NCBI GenBank assembly: GCA_002105175.1
Contig: MCGE01000016.1
Span: 813,501 to 877,500, forward strand
DNA from: Absidia repens
Lineage: Eukaryota > Mucoromycota > Mucoromycetes > Mucorales > Cunninghamellaceae
Length of the DNA stretch: 64,000 nt
Reading direction: 5' to 3'
Part shown: positions 48,550 through 59,938 of the stretch, piece after piece
How the letters are laid out: each line of letters begins with the position of its first letter
How positions within the stretch are numbered: the first letter of the stretch is position 1
Notes under the pieces: model-generated
What the model was told of the DNA's origin: nothing
Seen by the model: only the letters and a program-made list of their open reading frames with translations
The model's database searches: none
Translations under genes and position numbers: made by a program

Positions 48550-49330
48550 CAAGGCTTTCAAATCCCGCCCACGTGAAAATTTATTTACTCCCAATTTTTT
48601 TTTTTTACCCCGCCCTTTCACTTTCCCACTTTTTTTCTTTCTCTTTCTTTTATTTTTTTTTCTTTTTATTTTTTTTCTTCATCATTCAACTTCTCCAGTG
48701 TTACGTTGGACGTAGATTAGTGTCAGGACTAGTTTAGAAGGGGTTTCGGTTCAGGGATTACAAGATGCATGGGGAAACCCTTTCATCTTGGGTCTAGGAT
48801 TTGGAACCACCATTAGTTGGTTTTTTGTAGCTTTCATTAACCTAGTTTAGTGCTAGTTTGTACCTACATCTGAATAAAACATGCTTCCCTTTTTACTTGC
48901 TTCAATAAAAAATTGTCTCATTAGTCTCTCTCACTGCATTTGTAAGAGAACTTGTTTTTACGACGATCACTCCTTTTTAATCAGTGCTGACCATTGATAT
49001 GTATCAATAAAAAATATCTTAATAGCATCTCTCTCATTCCTTTTACAGGAAATCGTTTCTTTACCATCGCCCCATTAGCTTAGTATTGATCATTGTCATG
49101 CCGTCAATAAAAAAAATAATGTCACCTTAGTCCCTACCATGTCTTATATATTTGAATCCTTGCTTTTTTTCAGTTTTCCCAATAAAGTAGTAATGACCCG
49201 TTCTTCACATCTCCTTTCAATCGTTTTCGTGTTATCTTTATTGAACTTCTTGCTACACTGAACCCTATTGCTTTTTATTTAGTGTTTCCCTTATTTATTC
49301 CAATATCATCATTTTCTGGCCCATCAGACT
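48550..49330 (+). repeat. Dispersed hairpin repeat, copy E
   Basis: Upstream box TTTCAAATCCCGCCCACGTGAA (CACGTG 48570-48575), T/C-rich spacer, core GATTAGTGTCAGGACTAGTTTAGAAGG, hairpin arms AAGGGGTTTC (48738-48747) and GAAACCCTT (48774-48782), then CTGAATAAAACATGC near 48870. Further downstream are CAATAAAA modules near 48901, 49006, 49104 and 49178, and the family end motif TCTGGCCCATCAG near 49315. With copy C the most complete. Confidence 0.75.
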
Positions 49331-50275
49331 GTAACCAACGTGCTGCTATTGTACATAGCTATTTTGTGAATTTTGCTCTATCAAAGACCTGCCATTTAGT
49401 TGTTCTTTCCACTCTGATTCTCCTGCTCAAACTATCATTTCCTCTACTTTCCAAGATCGCATAATATGAAACATAGCCCTATTTCTGCTCCACCAATCAT
49501 ACCAATCGATATCAGCCATTTAACCCCCCCCCACACAATTAGAGCCCTAGCAACCGGCTGATAGTTCCAGAGTATTAGATATGAAAAAGAGTTCCCTTTC
49601 TACACCACTCCAGCTATCGCAGTGAATGATCTATGCGTGAATATATATATATATCTTGACAGAGATAATGAGGTAGACACTGAGTTAAGTACAATTGTTT
49701 GACTCTAAGAACTTGCTCATCGAAGCATTGACTTTCCTTCTTTTTTTTTATTGTGCACACACATAAAAGACACATCTGGTACAGAGACAAGAGACGTTTA
49801 TTTCAAATACAAATACAGAACGATATAAATTATGATAACTAATGTTAAGCTAAGTTAATAATAATAATATGCCCTCGAATTCAAAAAAAAATTTAGAAGG
49901 GAAGACACAGAACCGGTAGCCATAATACGATTTAATCGGTCAGCGTGTGGTTGTGTTGCTTTGATGCAAGTAATTTTGGAGATACTATCTATGTATGGCA
50001 AAGAGTTTGTGTCATTTTTGTTTGGAGAAACTGTGTCGACGGTTCAGGATTTGAAATCAATCAAATATGTATGTGGATATTTGGGATAAAAAAAAAAAAA
50101 AAAGAGACAGAGTGGGGAAAGAAAAAAAGTGGTATACCTGCAATTCAGGTCCCGACGAGGCTCTTTTGACATGCATAAAAAAAGTAAAAACAAAATAGTA
50201 GGATTTTTATTCAATGTACCATATTATAATTTACTAAGCTAAACTAAAAAAAAAATACATCCCATAAAAACTAAA
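49331..50275. other. Intergenic before the LCB1 3' end
   Basis: AT-rich, with a C run (49524-49532), an AT run (49642-49653) and a poly-A tract (50089-50103). No gene supported. Confidence 0.45.
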
Positions 50276-52272
50276 CTATTTCTTCCATTTCCCAGACAAA
50301 ACCTTGGAGAGAGCAGACTTGACAATACCCGCCGCCTTATCATTTTCCTTCTTGGTGAGACCAGCCGTGATATGGATCTTGATACTAGGACGAGGCAGCA
50401 CCCGTTCTTGATCGTTGACATACTTGGCACGTGTCACCAACACACCTTGAGAAGCACATTCATCCACAACATCTTGTAAAGCCCGTTCTTCCTCTTCACG
50501 CGAGATGGTAGTAGTACTGTTGTTGTTTGCGGCAGCCCGAGCAGCCAAAAAGGAGGGTTTGATTCGGATATGGAAGAATGGTACAACGGCCATAGCAGCA
50601 GCAGCAGCAGGATCCAATGGTGAAGAAGCACTAGCAGCATCGATATCTATCAAGGGATCTAAACTTTTGTGGTTCAGGACATGACGGAAAGCTTGAATAC
50701 GTTCACGCAGATCGCGGAGAAGATGAGGTTGTTGTGTCAGCATGTTGATCGCTTCAGAGGCCGAGACGGTCAGCATAGCGGGTAAAGAGGCAGAAAAACA
50801 ATAAGCGCTCCCTGATAAGCGTTGATGGTCGACGATTTCCACACTACCAGCACAAAATCCGCCAGAGGAACACAAGGTGGTTGCCATGGATCCAACGATC
50901 ATGTCCACTTCCTTTGCCTATATAAATAAATGAATGATACATTAAGTATAAAATAAAAGGAAAGAGAGAGAGAGACAAAGAGGGCATATGTAACACACAC
51001 TTACATCAACTCCAAAATGATCCGTTGCGCCTGCACCGCGACGACCTAGCACACCAATGGATTGTGATTCGTCCAAAATCAATCGATATTTAAACTTCTT
51101 CTTTAATTCGACCTATGGTAATATTGTCAAAAAGGAGGGTGTTCAATTTGCGTGCATTGTTTCTTTGTGAGTATTCATATCGTCTTACCAGCCTAGGTAA
51201 AGGAGCAACGTCTCCATGATTGGCAAAAAGGGCTTCAGTCACAATGAATCGTCGAGTCAATCGTTTTTTATGCTAAAAAGAAAGAGTCGCCAGTAAATAA
51301 ACAGGCGAAGAGATGCGCATGGTACTGAGCTGATTTGTACTTACACGTAAGGTATCAACTTGGATATCATTCAGAACGCGTTCCAAATCGTTCATATCAT
51401 TATGCTTGAACCAACGGATATTTGATCTTGAGATTTGTACACCTTTTTGGATGGCAAAGTTGATTCCTTCATCACTAATTACATAGTAAAAAAAAAAAAA
51501 GATCAATCAGTCAGTCAGTCAGTCATGCATAAAGGAATAGTCCTAAACTTACACCACCAAAAGATCACCACGTTTGGAAAATGCAGGAATAACTGACGAG
51601 ATTGTGGAAAAGCCCTGAGCATAGATGATGGCTTCATCGGTACCCAAAAAACGGGCAATATTCTGTTCCAGCTGCATATGAATGTCCAAAGTACCGTAAA
51701 ATCCAGGAGGCCCACAGGTTCCTACACCATATTCCTTCAATGTATCAATTGCCTTTTGTCGAATGGTATCAGAAGAGACAAGGTTCAAGTAGTTGGTGGT
51801 CGCCAAGTTCATCAATGGTTTGGAGTATCCAGCCACTTTGGTTTTCGCCGATTGAGCACCCACAATCAAAGGTGTCTTGTCCAAGTTGAATCGATCAAAT
51901 GAGCTGAGCTTTGGTACAAGAGGTTCAGGTTGCCATTCCTCTACGAGTTCATCAATTTCCTTAATAATAACATAAACGTTAAATTAAAGAGAAAAAAACA
52001 AATGACTAATTTCATCTTTTGATAATAATTACCTTTCCTGTCAGTTTGACAGCATTATCATGAGGTTTGTATTTCTTGGAGAGCATGTAACGGAGAGCAA
52101 AGAAGACCAAAAAAAGCTCCAATGCTATGCGAAAAGGATCATCCTGGTACGATACTTTCAAGTAGTTCCAGGCAAGAGTTGTGCCCGGAATGGCAACGAA
52201 CAATTCATAAACAGAATGAACGGTCGAGTTGATAAAGGCGTGGTCAGCTGTCAATGGAGGAGGATCGTCCAT
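50276..52272 (-). CDS. LCB1: Serine palmitoyltransferase subunit 1 (LCB1)
   Basis: Six exons: 52272-52033, 51959-51553, 51474-51345, 51272-51189, 51112-51005, 50917-50276; 536 residues. With LCB2 it condenses serine and palmitoyl-CoA, the first step of sphingolipid synthesis, in the ER membrane. An N-terminal membrane segment ([19 protein letters not shown]) precedes the alpha-oxoamine synthase fold: [26 protein letters not shown] (its Cys matches human SPTLC1 Cys133), and [16 protein letters not shown]. The PLP lysine is absent ([17 protein letters not shown]), as expected for the non-catalytic subunit. A low-complexity Ala/Ser insertion ([18 protein letters not shown]) sits in the C-terminal domain. 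I chose ATG 52272; the upstream open codons include no ATG. Divergent from the CreC-like gene. Confidence 0.95.
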
Positions 52273-52481
52273 TCTAGAAAAAGTTGATGAAAGAGCCAAA
52301 AAAAAAAAAAAGAGAGTAACCTGTTGCCATAAAAATGACCAGAGCGGGGATTTAATTATCTTTTTTTTTTTGTTCGCTGACCTCCTCCTACTTTTTTCTT
52401 TTTTCTCTTGTTCACTTATATTATTCTTATAATAGATTTTACACTATACTATATATTATACATCTATCTAGTTACTGACTG
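52273..52481. promoter_or_regulatory. Compact bidirectional promoter (LCB1 / CreC-like gene)
   Basis: Only 209 bases separate the two start codons, so both promoters and 5' leaders must share this stretch. It has a poly-A run (52299-52311), T-rich sequence (52361-52430) and ATACTATATATTATACA before the CreC-like start. The individual elements are not resolved. Confidence 0.55.
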
Positions 52482-54289
52482 ATGGCTGACTATGTAAGTA
52501 ATACATATTTATTAGTATATGCCACCGTTTATTCTGACCTTTTATTATTATTTATTTAATAGTCCAACAATGGCCCTCCTAGCCGTTTTTTAACTCGAAG
52601 ACATTCGGCCGGTGATACCGACTCGGTCCCTTCAGCACGCCTACCAGTTTATCCACCATCGACACCTGATTTTGCTTGTCCAGGCTTCCAATCACCCGAA
52701 GGCCCGTATGTCCTGGCGCACAGAATCTTTTTTCGATCCCTTACACCTTATTACAATGTTGGCACAGCAGCCAGTCTGGTGTCCATCAAATACAAAGAAA
52801 CCACGCCAAGTCATATCGATCGTTATGCACCTGCAACAGCCCCCACTACTCCTTCTTTTATTAATACTACCATGGCGGCCAATGCTGCTGACGACTCAAT
52901 ACCTTCCTATCAATTACACAATGGTAATACAATACCCTTATCACCCGGTTACTATCAAGAACCAGCATCTCCCATACACCCGCACTTCCACCAGCAACAG
53001 CAACAAGTTTCTTCGCCAACGAGTACAACCTTCCCTAGTCTGACCCGATCTCAAACACAAGTAACACCAACATCGTCTTTGCAAGGAAAAAATCATCACC
53101 AATATTCCCAATCGAATTCCATGTCTACTTCCTACTCGAGCTATGGTATGGGTGGAGGCTCGTTTAGAAAACCAAAAACAAATATCACCAAAACCAACTC
53201 CAGCTTTGTCCAGCGGATTATCACCAACGAGGATCTGGCCAAGATTTTGGTGGCAAGAACAAGTGAGGACACGAATTTATTCTACAATTGTGGCTCCAAT
53301 TTTGTGTGGATGGATGCTTCATGTCAACCAATGGTAAGTGTGTGTGTGTGTGTCGTTTGAAAATCACTAGGGAAATAAGGGGTGGAGGATGACATGGATA
53401 GGCAGGGCAGACAGACCATCAAAGGGGAATGTTTTTGAACTCACACTCTTTCCGTTCAATCATAATAGGAACCACTTTCAAGGATTATCTTTGCTCAAGC
53501 ATACCCAACATCTCATGATGTCAACTTGCTCACACGAGGCTCGGATCATTTGGATATCATTATTGGATTTACATCGGGTGACATTATCTGGTTTGATCCA
53601 TTATGCAACAAGTATGGCAGGATCAATAAAGGGGTAAGCGTACAACACACACACACACACACTTTATATTCATTTTTTCTTATAATTGTTGTTATCTATA
53701 GGGATTGATGAATGGTTCCTCGATCACAATGATAAGGTGGCTTCAAGGCTCTGAAAACTTGGTCATGGCTGCATTCAATGATGGTTCTTTGATGATCTTT
53801 GATAAGGAAAAGGAAGATGAAGCATTTCACCCAGACAACAACAACTTGGCAACAGATGAGAAGGCACGACCACGACCATCCAATAGCCATTCAACATCAA
53901 CCACAGCAACCTATGACTCGTCTTCGTCTTCGGCTTCTTCCTCTCCCACCGTTTCTCAATGGCATTTTCATCAAAAATATTCTTCACCTCAACAACAATC
54001 ACCGTCGTCATCTCAATTACCGCCATCATCATCGTCGTCGTCAACGTTATTATCGCCATCCATCAACCGATCAAAAATTTGCAAACAAACGTAAAAATAG
54101 ATAGAGATGGATGTGGGATGAGGATCTATCTATATAATGAACAAATGGATACTCACTTTATTATTTGCAAAATATAGGTTCCGAGTATCAAAACCTTCGC
54201 CAAAAGTATCAGCCAAAAGCAATCCTGTCGCGCACTGGAAGTTATCCAATCAGTCTATCACAGGTAAACATATATCTATAGCATTGATC

Positions 54290-54323
<34 letters not shown>

Positions 54324-55282
54324 CTTCTGTATTGACCTCTTTTTATTCTTTTCTGTAGCGTTTGCCTTTTCACCTGACTGTCAACATGTTGCCATTGTAG
54401 GCCTGGATGGGTACCTTCGGGTGATCAATTACGTGCATGAAAAGTAAATGATATCACTACAATCATGATTTTTTTTTTCTCTTGAATCTAACCAAGCTTA
54501 TTTTCATTTTCTAGAATGTATGATGTGTATGAATCTTATTATGGAGGTCTTTTATGTGTGGCCTGGAGTCCTGATGGAAAATACATCTTGGTAAAAGAAA
54601 AAGAAAAGAGGGGGCGGGGATAGTGTGTGAAGAGATACTGATAGAGAATGATATCATAGGCTGGAGGACAAGATGATTTGGTTAGCATTGTTGCATTTCG
54701 GGAACAACGAGTGATAGCAAGATGTCAAGGTCATTCTTCATGGGTAAGAAAAATATGAATTTTGGATTTAATGGGTTTGAAATTGATGATGATGATGATG
54801 ATGATGATGGTGTTTTATTTTTATTTTTATCAAGGTAACTCATGTTGCTTTTGATCCATGGAAATGTGATGACCGTGTCTACCGATTTGCTAGTGTTGGT
54901 GAAGATGCCAAATTGATTCTATGGGACTTTTCGGTACCCGCCTTACATCGACCAAAAACGGTAACTTAAAATATAGAGATCAAAAAGATATATATATATG
55001 TATACTTACTAGATGTCTTATAATTAACAGAAAGTGAATACGCGACATCGTGGAGCGTCCGTCTCATCCATGACCCATCCCAGTGCCAACACCATTCAAA
55101 CAGCGACGGATCGACCTGTCACCGTGCACCCTGTGGCATCCAAAACAGATATCGCCTTTTTACAACCGACAGTGGTGAAAACAGTCCATGCGGATCCTTG
55201 TGTTGGTGTTTATTTTAGAGAAGATGTTATTGTGACAACAGACAAACGTGGCCGTGTATGTGTTTGGAAACGACCTTGTTAG
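52482..55282 (+). CDS. creC: CreC/WDR20-like WD40 protein
   Basis: Ten exons: 52482-52493 (12 nt), 52563-53333, 53469-53633, 53702-54090, 54178-54263, 54359-54443, 54515-54590, 54660-54743, 54835-54960, 55031-55282; 681 residues. A ~220-residue Ser/Gln/Pro-rich N-terminus leads into a WD40 propeller with [93 protein letters not shown] and [15 protein letters not shown]. The order and the Ser/Pro-rich insertion between blades match CreC and WDR20, which activate and stabilise the deubiquitinases CreB/USP12/USP46; in Aspergillus this acts in carbon catabolite repression. The partner is not in the window. Intron 5 has a 31-base poly-T tract. Confidence 0.9.
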
Positions 55283-55481
55283 GCTAGAAGAAATAAAGAA
55301 AACTATACAATCTCCGCCCTCCTTTTTTTTTTTTGATGTGAGTGCGTCTGGGGTGGGTGACTGCAGTTTAGATTTTTGTCGGTCTTTGTTTTGTATTTTT
55401 TGTTTTTGTTTTTCACGTCTTTATACTTTCCACTACCCTCCTCTCCTCCACCCCCTACTCTTACTTTTTTTTTGTGCGGCA

Positions 55482-55951
55482 ATGTTCTTTACTCGACCTC
55501 TTTTACAAGCAACAACCAAGGTAAGAAACTCGACAATGAAATTCCATAAAAAATATCATGAATTAACCCTTGCGGATATTGTTTAATTTCTTTTCCTTCC
55601 AAATTTTAGCTTACTACTGGTTTGACAGGTATTCCAGTACACCCCAACCCTCGTCCTCATTTGATCCAAACCTACAACACTACATTATCGGCCTTGTCAC
55701 GATTCCCTGAACACGCTGTCTACCGTCAGGCTACCGAAGGATTCACCAAGACTCGTCTCGCCATTGTTGAAGCCAACGAAAACGTCAACGACATTGAAAC
55801 CAAGATTGGCTGTGGACAAATCGAACAACTCATTTTGCAAGCCGAAGACGAACTCAAATTGGTCGGCAAGATGGAACAATGGAAACCCTGGGAACAACTT
55901 GAAACCCCCATTCCTGAAGGTCAATGGAAGTATCCCGGCAACAAGGAATAA
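55482..55951 (+). CDS. NADH:ubiquinone oxidoreductase (complex I) subunit NDUFA5-like
   Basis: Two exons, 55482-55520 and 55610-55951, 126 residues. It is an accessory subunit of mitochondrial complex I, on the peripheral arm. The short N-terminus MFFTRPLLQATTK is presequence-like; the family signature follows: TGLTGIPVHPNPRPHLIQTY, TLSALSRFPEHAVYRQATE, a helical region, and the C-terminal EQWKPWEQLETPIPEGQW. Length matches the family (B13, ~115-150). It lies 199 bases after the CreC-like gene in the same direction. Poly(A) signal AATAAA at 56193-56198. Confidence 0.93.
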
Positions 55952-56322
55952 AATGGTGTTGTTGCAGCATATGAATGATTCCCCCCTCCCACACACACAC
56001 ATCCAACAACCGTACCCACCCTACCCCATCATCACCTTCTTAGTCATGTAGCTACTACTACTACTGCCCTTGTACCTTTTTAGATAGCATGATTGTTTTC
56101 ATGTGCATACTATTACTATTATTTTGTTATTATTCACAACGCAATATACAATCTCTCTTGCTCTCTCTGTCTCTCACTATTATATATTACAAAATAAAAA
56201 ATCCAATTTTTTCCCCCTACTAATATTGTCTTTACGTGTGGCCTTTTATTTGATACTTGTTGTTACTAACATTTGATTATTATTTTGTTTGTTGTTCTAC
56301 TATGTGATAAAGTGCGACTACT

Positions 56323-56353
<31 letters not shown>

Positions 56354-56736
56354 GAGAGACAATGGGGTGATGACATGGGAAAGGGTACAGACAGAAGAAG
56401 CTAAAGGTGCATGATACAAATAAACGGATGCCCTGTAAAGACGATCGTCTATCCACAGCATATGATACACCTACCTACATACATAAATACATACATAGAT
56501 CGCCAAAGACCATCAAAAAAAAAAAAAAAAGACAATAGTGATGATTTCATGTTTTATTTTTATTTGATTAAGATGTATAACAAGGAGGGGAGGGGGAGGC
56601 AAATCAATGATAAGGAGGTAAAAAAATAAAATAAAATAAAATAAAAATAAAACGATGATCCAAAGAAAATGCATACAGGATAAATATAAAAAAAAAATCC
56701 AATACAGAATGTAATAAAGAAATTCTACACAACATA
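55952..56736. other. Convergent intergenic region (NDUFA5 / GPI-type gene)
   Basis: 3' flanks of two convergent genes, with poly-A followed by (GA)n at 56323-56360, another poly-A run at 56515-56530, and AATAAA at 56193-56198. No gene supported. Confidence 0.45.
56193..56198 (+). terminator. Poly(A) signal of the NDUFA5-like gene
   Basis: AATAAA in TTACAAAATAAAAAATCC, about 240 bases after the stop codon. Confidence 0.45.
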
Positions 56737-57499
56737 TCATACCAAGGCGATGCCAACCACACACGTCAAAGCCATCAAGCATTTCTCACCAAGGGAGAGA
56801 GAAGCGGGCATGGCCACAGCGTCACTACTAAAGATAGAGCCGCCGGTTGCCGATGAACCAGCGACACCGGTGGCAGAACCACCTTTGGCAGCCAAGGACG
56901 ACGACGCTGCTGCTGGTAAAATGTTGATGGGAATATCCAAAGGAGCAGCCCCGCCTGCTGAAAACGAGACCTTGTAGCTTCCAGGTGTCACGGAGGTAGG
57001 AATCAAATAATTGGTCGAGTGTTCATACGAGGTCAGATTGCCGTTTTGTTTCGCAGAATTCGATGATTTGCTCATATCGGCATTGGTAGCAATGTGTAGA
57101 GACACATTGGATCCAGTGGCCGTGGAAATCAAATCAATGTTCATGGTTAATCCTAATATCAGAAAGCCGGTGTTCAATTAAATACATGAGTATTATATAT
57201 ATATATATATATATATATCCATCGATCCCCTTTGTTTTTTTTTTCTTTTTACCTGTGGTATCGACATTTTGGAAGAGTTGATAAGTGCAAGGAAGAATTT
57301 GCTGGGCAACGTATGGACTATTTGGTGTGGGTGATGTGACACTAATTATCATAAAAAAAACAAGAATATGAATATGGAGTAAAAGGAGAGACAGAGTGAG
57401 ACGAAAGGCTTACTTGAAATTGCCAGAGAGCGCTGGGACTTGAGCAGATGCAGTGAGTGCAATAGCAGCAACGACGATAACAATGGTAAACAAATTCAT
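56737..57499 (-). CDS. Secreted GPI-anchored-type surface protein, second locus
   Basis: Three exons, 57499-57414, 57341-57253 and 57152-56737, 196 residues. The signal peptide MNLFTIVIVVAAIALTASA is followed by a beta-rich domain that starts NVTSPTPNSPYVAQQIL, like the opening of Kre9/Knh1-type or Ser-Thr-rich GPI domains. A Gly/Ser/Ala-rich linker (AAASSSLAAKGGSATGVAG) and a hydrophobic C-terminus (LGEKCLMALTCVVGIALV) fit a GPI anchor signal. The plan is the same as in 46180-46680, but sequence similarity is low and the intron number differs. Cell-wall role inferred. A (TA)n run lies in the intron at 57193-57218. Confidence 0.75.
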
Positions 57500-58196
57500 T
57501 AGATATATATATCTATCTATATATATAAAAGATGGGATTAATTAAAATTAAAGAAAGAAGAAAGAATTATTATTTTTTCATCACGGCCCTGATTTTTATA
57601 CATTTATTACCTGTAAGTGAAATCGAAGTTGAACCAGAGTGGCATCATCCCCCCCCCCTCATGCATTGATACAAAATGATAGCCCACCGTTTGTCTGGAT
57701 AGTTTTCTACTTTTTTTTCGAACACACCGATCGACATCCTTATCCCCCCTTTTTATATATCTACAAACAGAGCATAATCATAATTCCACAAATAGTAATC
57801 AACATTCTAACAAAACACCACACACACAGCAAAGAAGACAAGAGCATTGAAGAATTGTGGAAATTCTTTTATTTATGTACACTGAAAAATGAGATAAAGA
57901 ATGATACAAATGCATATATTTTTTCTTTCTCTTGTCAGCGCATCATGTAACCAAAAAGTCAAATTGAATATACATATATAAAAAAAGGAGGATTTGGGGA
58001 GGGGAGAGGAGGAAGAGAGAAAGAGAGGTCTAGGTCTCAGCACTAACTAACGATCATTAAGAAAACAAAAAGTCAAAAAAAAAAAAAAAAAAAAAAAGAT
58101 GAATATGAAATAGGAGAGCAAGGCAAAAACAAAAAAAAAAAAAAAGCAGAAAAAGAGTCAGACTACTAAACTATGCGGGGGAGTTGAGTAAGGATT
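57500..58196. other. Intergenic between the GPI-type gene and SNU13
   Basis: Promoter side of the surface-protein gene with TA-rich sequence near 57505-57530, and the 3' flank of SNU13 with long poly-A tracts (58075-58097, 58130-58145). No gene supported. Confidence 0.45.
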
Positions 58197-58875
58197 CTAG
58201 ATGAGCAATTTTTCGATTTGGTTCTTGATAGATAAGATTTGAGGCTTCAAGTCGGAGGCTTCATTGGTGGTGATGGAAGTGGAGATCACAGAGCGGCTGA
58301 CACCACAAGCACGACCGAGGGCAGTCTTGGAAGGCACAAACACATAGGGCACATTCTTATCTTCACACAACAAAGGAAGGTGCAACAAGATTTCAAGAGG
58401 TTCGGCATCGGCTATAGATAAAATCAAGAAACAATAAAAGCAGTGAGTAAAGAAAATCAGAAGTTGTCGCAGTAAATCCCCCCCAAAAAAAACATGTGGT
58501 TGCCACCACTCTGTGAAAGACCACTCGTAACATATATATATAAATATTCTGTCTCCTTGGATCCATTTTGAGTCATGTTTTCATCTGTTGCAACAGCCCA
58601 CACATACACAAGGCTCCCTCTTGAGTAAAATAAACTTACCGGCCATCACAATGAATTCAGAGATACCACGGTTAAGAGTTTTGGTAGCTTCGTTAGCACC
58701 CTTCTTCAATTGCTTGTAGTGAGAGGCTTGTTGGACAAGATCAAGAATAGTGTTGGTCAAGGTAGCATCAGCAAGGGGGAAAGCTCTAGGGTTGACAGAC
58801 TATATAGGCAAAAAAAAAAAAAAGTAGTGATAAGTAACAAATAAACCCGGATCGATACTGCCACTATCTTACCAT
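58197..58875 (-). CDS. SNU13: SNU13/15.5K (NHP2L1) RNA-binding protein
   Basis: Three coding exons: 58875-58873 (only the ATG), 58799-58640 and 58411-58197; 125 residues. This L7Ae-family protein binds kink-turns in U4 snRNA and in box C/D snoRNAs, nucleating the U4/U6.U5 tri-snRNP and snoRNPs. It is nearly invariant: [37 protein letters not shown] (RNA contact), [19 protein letters not shown], and [19 protein letters not shown]. True L7Ae/eL8 and NHP2 differ at the RNA-contact loop and N-terminus. The start codon is followed directly by the donor (ATG|GTAAGA); the next exon opens with SVNPRAF. Divergent from IMP1. Confidence 0.96.
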
Positions 58876-59068
58876 GTTTGAAGAAATAGATAAAGTAAAA
58901 AAAAAAAGAGAAAGGGACCGAAAATTTTTTTCTTTTCAGTGGTGGTGTGGGTCGGTATTTGAATGGCTTGATTTTTTTTTTTTTTTGTTGAAATCCATTT
59001 TAAGTCTATCTTCTGCTCTTGTTTTCTTACATACACGCTCATATATATAGATAGTCCATTATAATATC
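58876..59068. promoter_or_regulatory. Compact bidirectional promoter (SNU13 / IMP1)
   Basis: 193 bases separate the two start codons. The stretch has poly-A (58897-58910) and poly-T (58973-58986) tracts flanking a GC-richer centre, and CATATATATAGATAG (59040-59054) near the IMP1 start. Individual elements are not resolved. Confidence 0.5.
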
Positions 59069-59809
59069 ATGTCACTGTTTGGGCGGGCTTCACGGCTATT
59101 ATTCAAAGGAGGCATAGTGACTCTTCAATTTGCTTGCTTTGTTCATTTATTCAATCAACATGTTGCCGAATTCACCTTTGTAATAACACACAACTTGCAC
59201 CATGACCACCCACACTTGCGCTTTTTTTATATATATATGAAACTAATCACTCGCTTTCCTTTTTTTTTTATATATGTATATGTCTTTCCAAGTGTGTAGG
59301 GCCATCCATGTTACCGACATTTAACTTGACTGGTGACATTGTACTTGTAGAACATATATCGCAACGCTTCAAACCCTTACGCGCAGGTGATGTGATTGTA
59401 TGTATGTCTCCAGCGGTCCCTGGTCGCGCCGTCCTCAAACGAATCATTGGCATGGTAAGATAATAAAAGACAAGGCAATCGTTGGAACATATTATATTCA
59501 TTTACTGTTGTTGTTGTTGTTGTTGCGTAGCCTGGCGATAATATTTGTATAGATCCTACTGTACCGGACAGAAAATACTTTGACGTAAGTTAGGAAAATC
59601 AATCATATACACGGGAGGGGGGAGGTGGAGGGATGATTTGATTGATGGGTGATTTTTTGGTTTTCTTCAACTAGGTGCCTAGAGGACATGTATGGGTTGG
59701 TGGTGATAATCTTAGCAATTCAACAGATTCAAGATCATACGGGCCTGTGGCAATGGGTTTAATTCGTGGAAAAGTGCTTGCAAGGGTAAAGTCCATTTCT
59801 TCTATATGT

Positions 59810-59842
<33 letters not shown>

Positions 59843-59938
59843 CACCAACTAACCACCCTCGTTTTTACTTTTCCTTGCGCATAGGCCTGGCCAGGATTCA
59901 CCTTTATTCGGAACGGATTAACCCCCATTGACGATTAG
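59069..59938 (+). CDS. IMP1: Mitochondrial inner membrane protease subunit 1 (IMP1-like)
   Basis: Five exons: 59069-59179, 59293-59454, 59531-59584, 59675-59785, 59885-59938; 163 residues. IMP1 is a signal-peptidase-type serine protease that trims sorting signals from proteins delivered to the intermembrane space. An N-terminal hydrophobic segment ([15 protein letters not shown]) anchors it. Catalytic Ser42 lies in [17 protein letters not shown] and Lys86 in [11 protein letters not shown]; box E is [12 protein letters not shown]. The exon 2 acceptor is CCAAG|TGTGTAGG, chosen over the later TAG because it keeps the frame and the Cys-Val-Gly-Pro-Ser motif. The last intron has a 29-base poly-T tract. 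Poly(A) signal AATAAA at 60089-60094. Confidence 0.92.

Noticed and set aside
52273..52299. LCB1 start at 52299
   Set aside because: The codon is TTG; the ATG at 52272 gives the usual LCB1 N-terminus.
59298..59300. Acceptor TAG at 59299 for IMP1 exon 2
   Set aside because: It breaks the reading frame; CCAAG at 59292 keeps the frame and gives [10 protein letters not shown].
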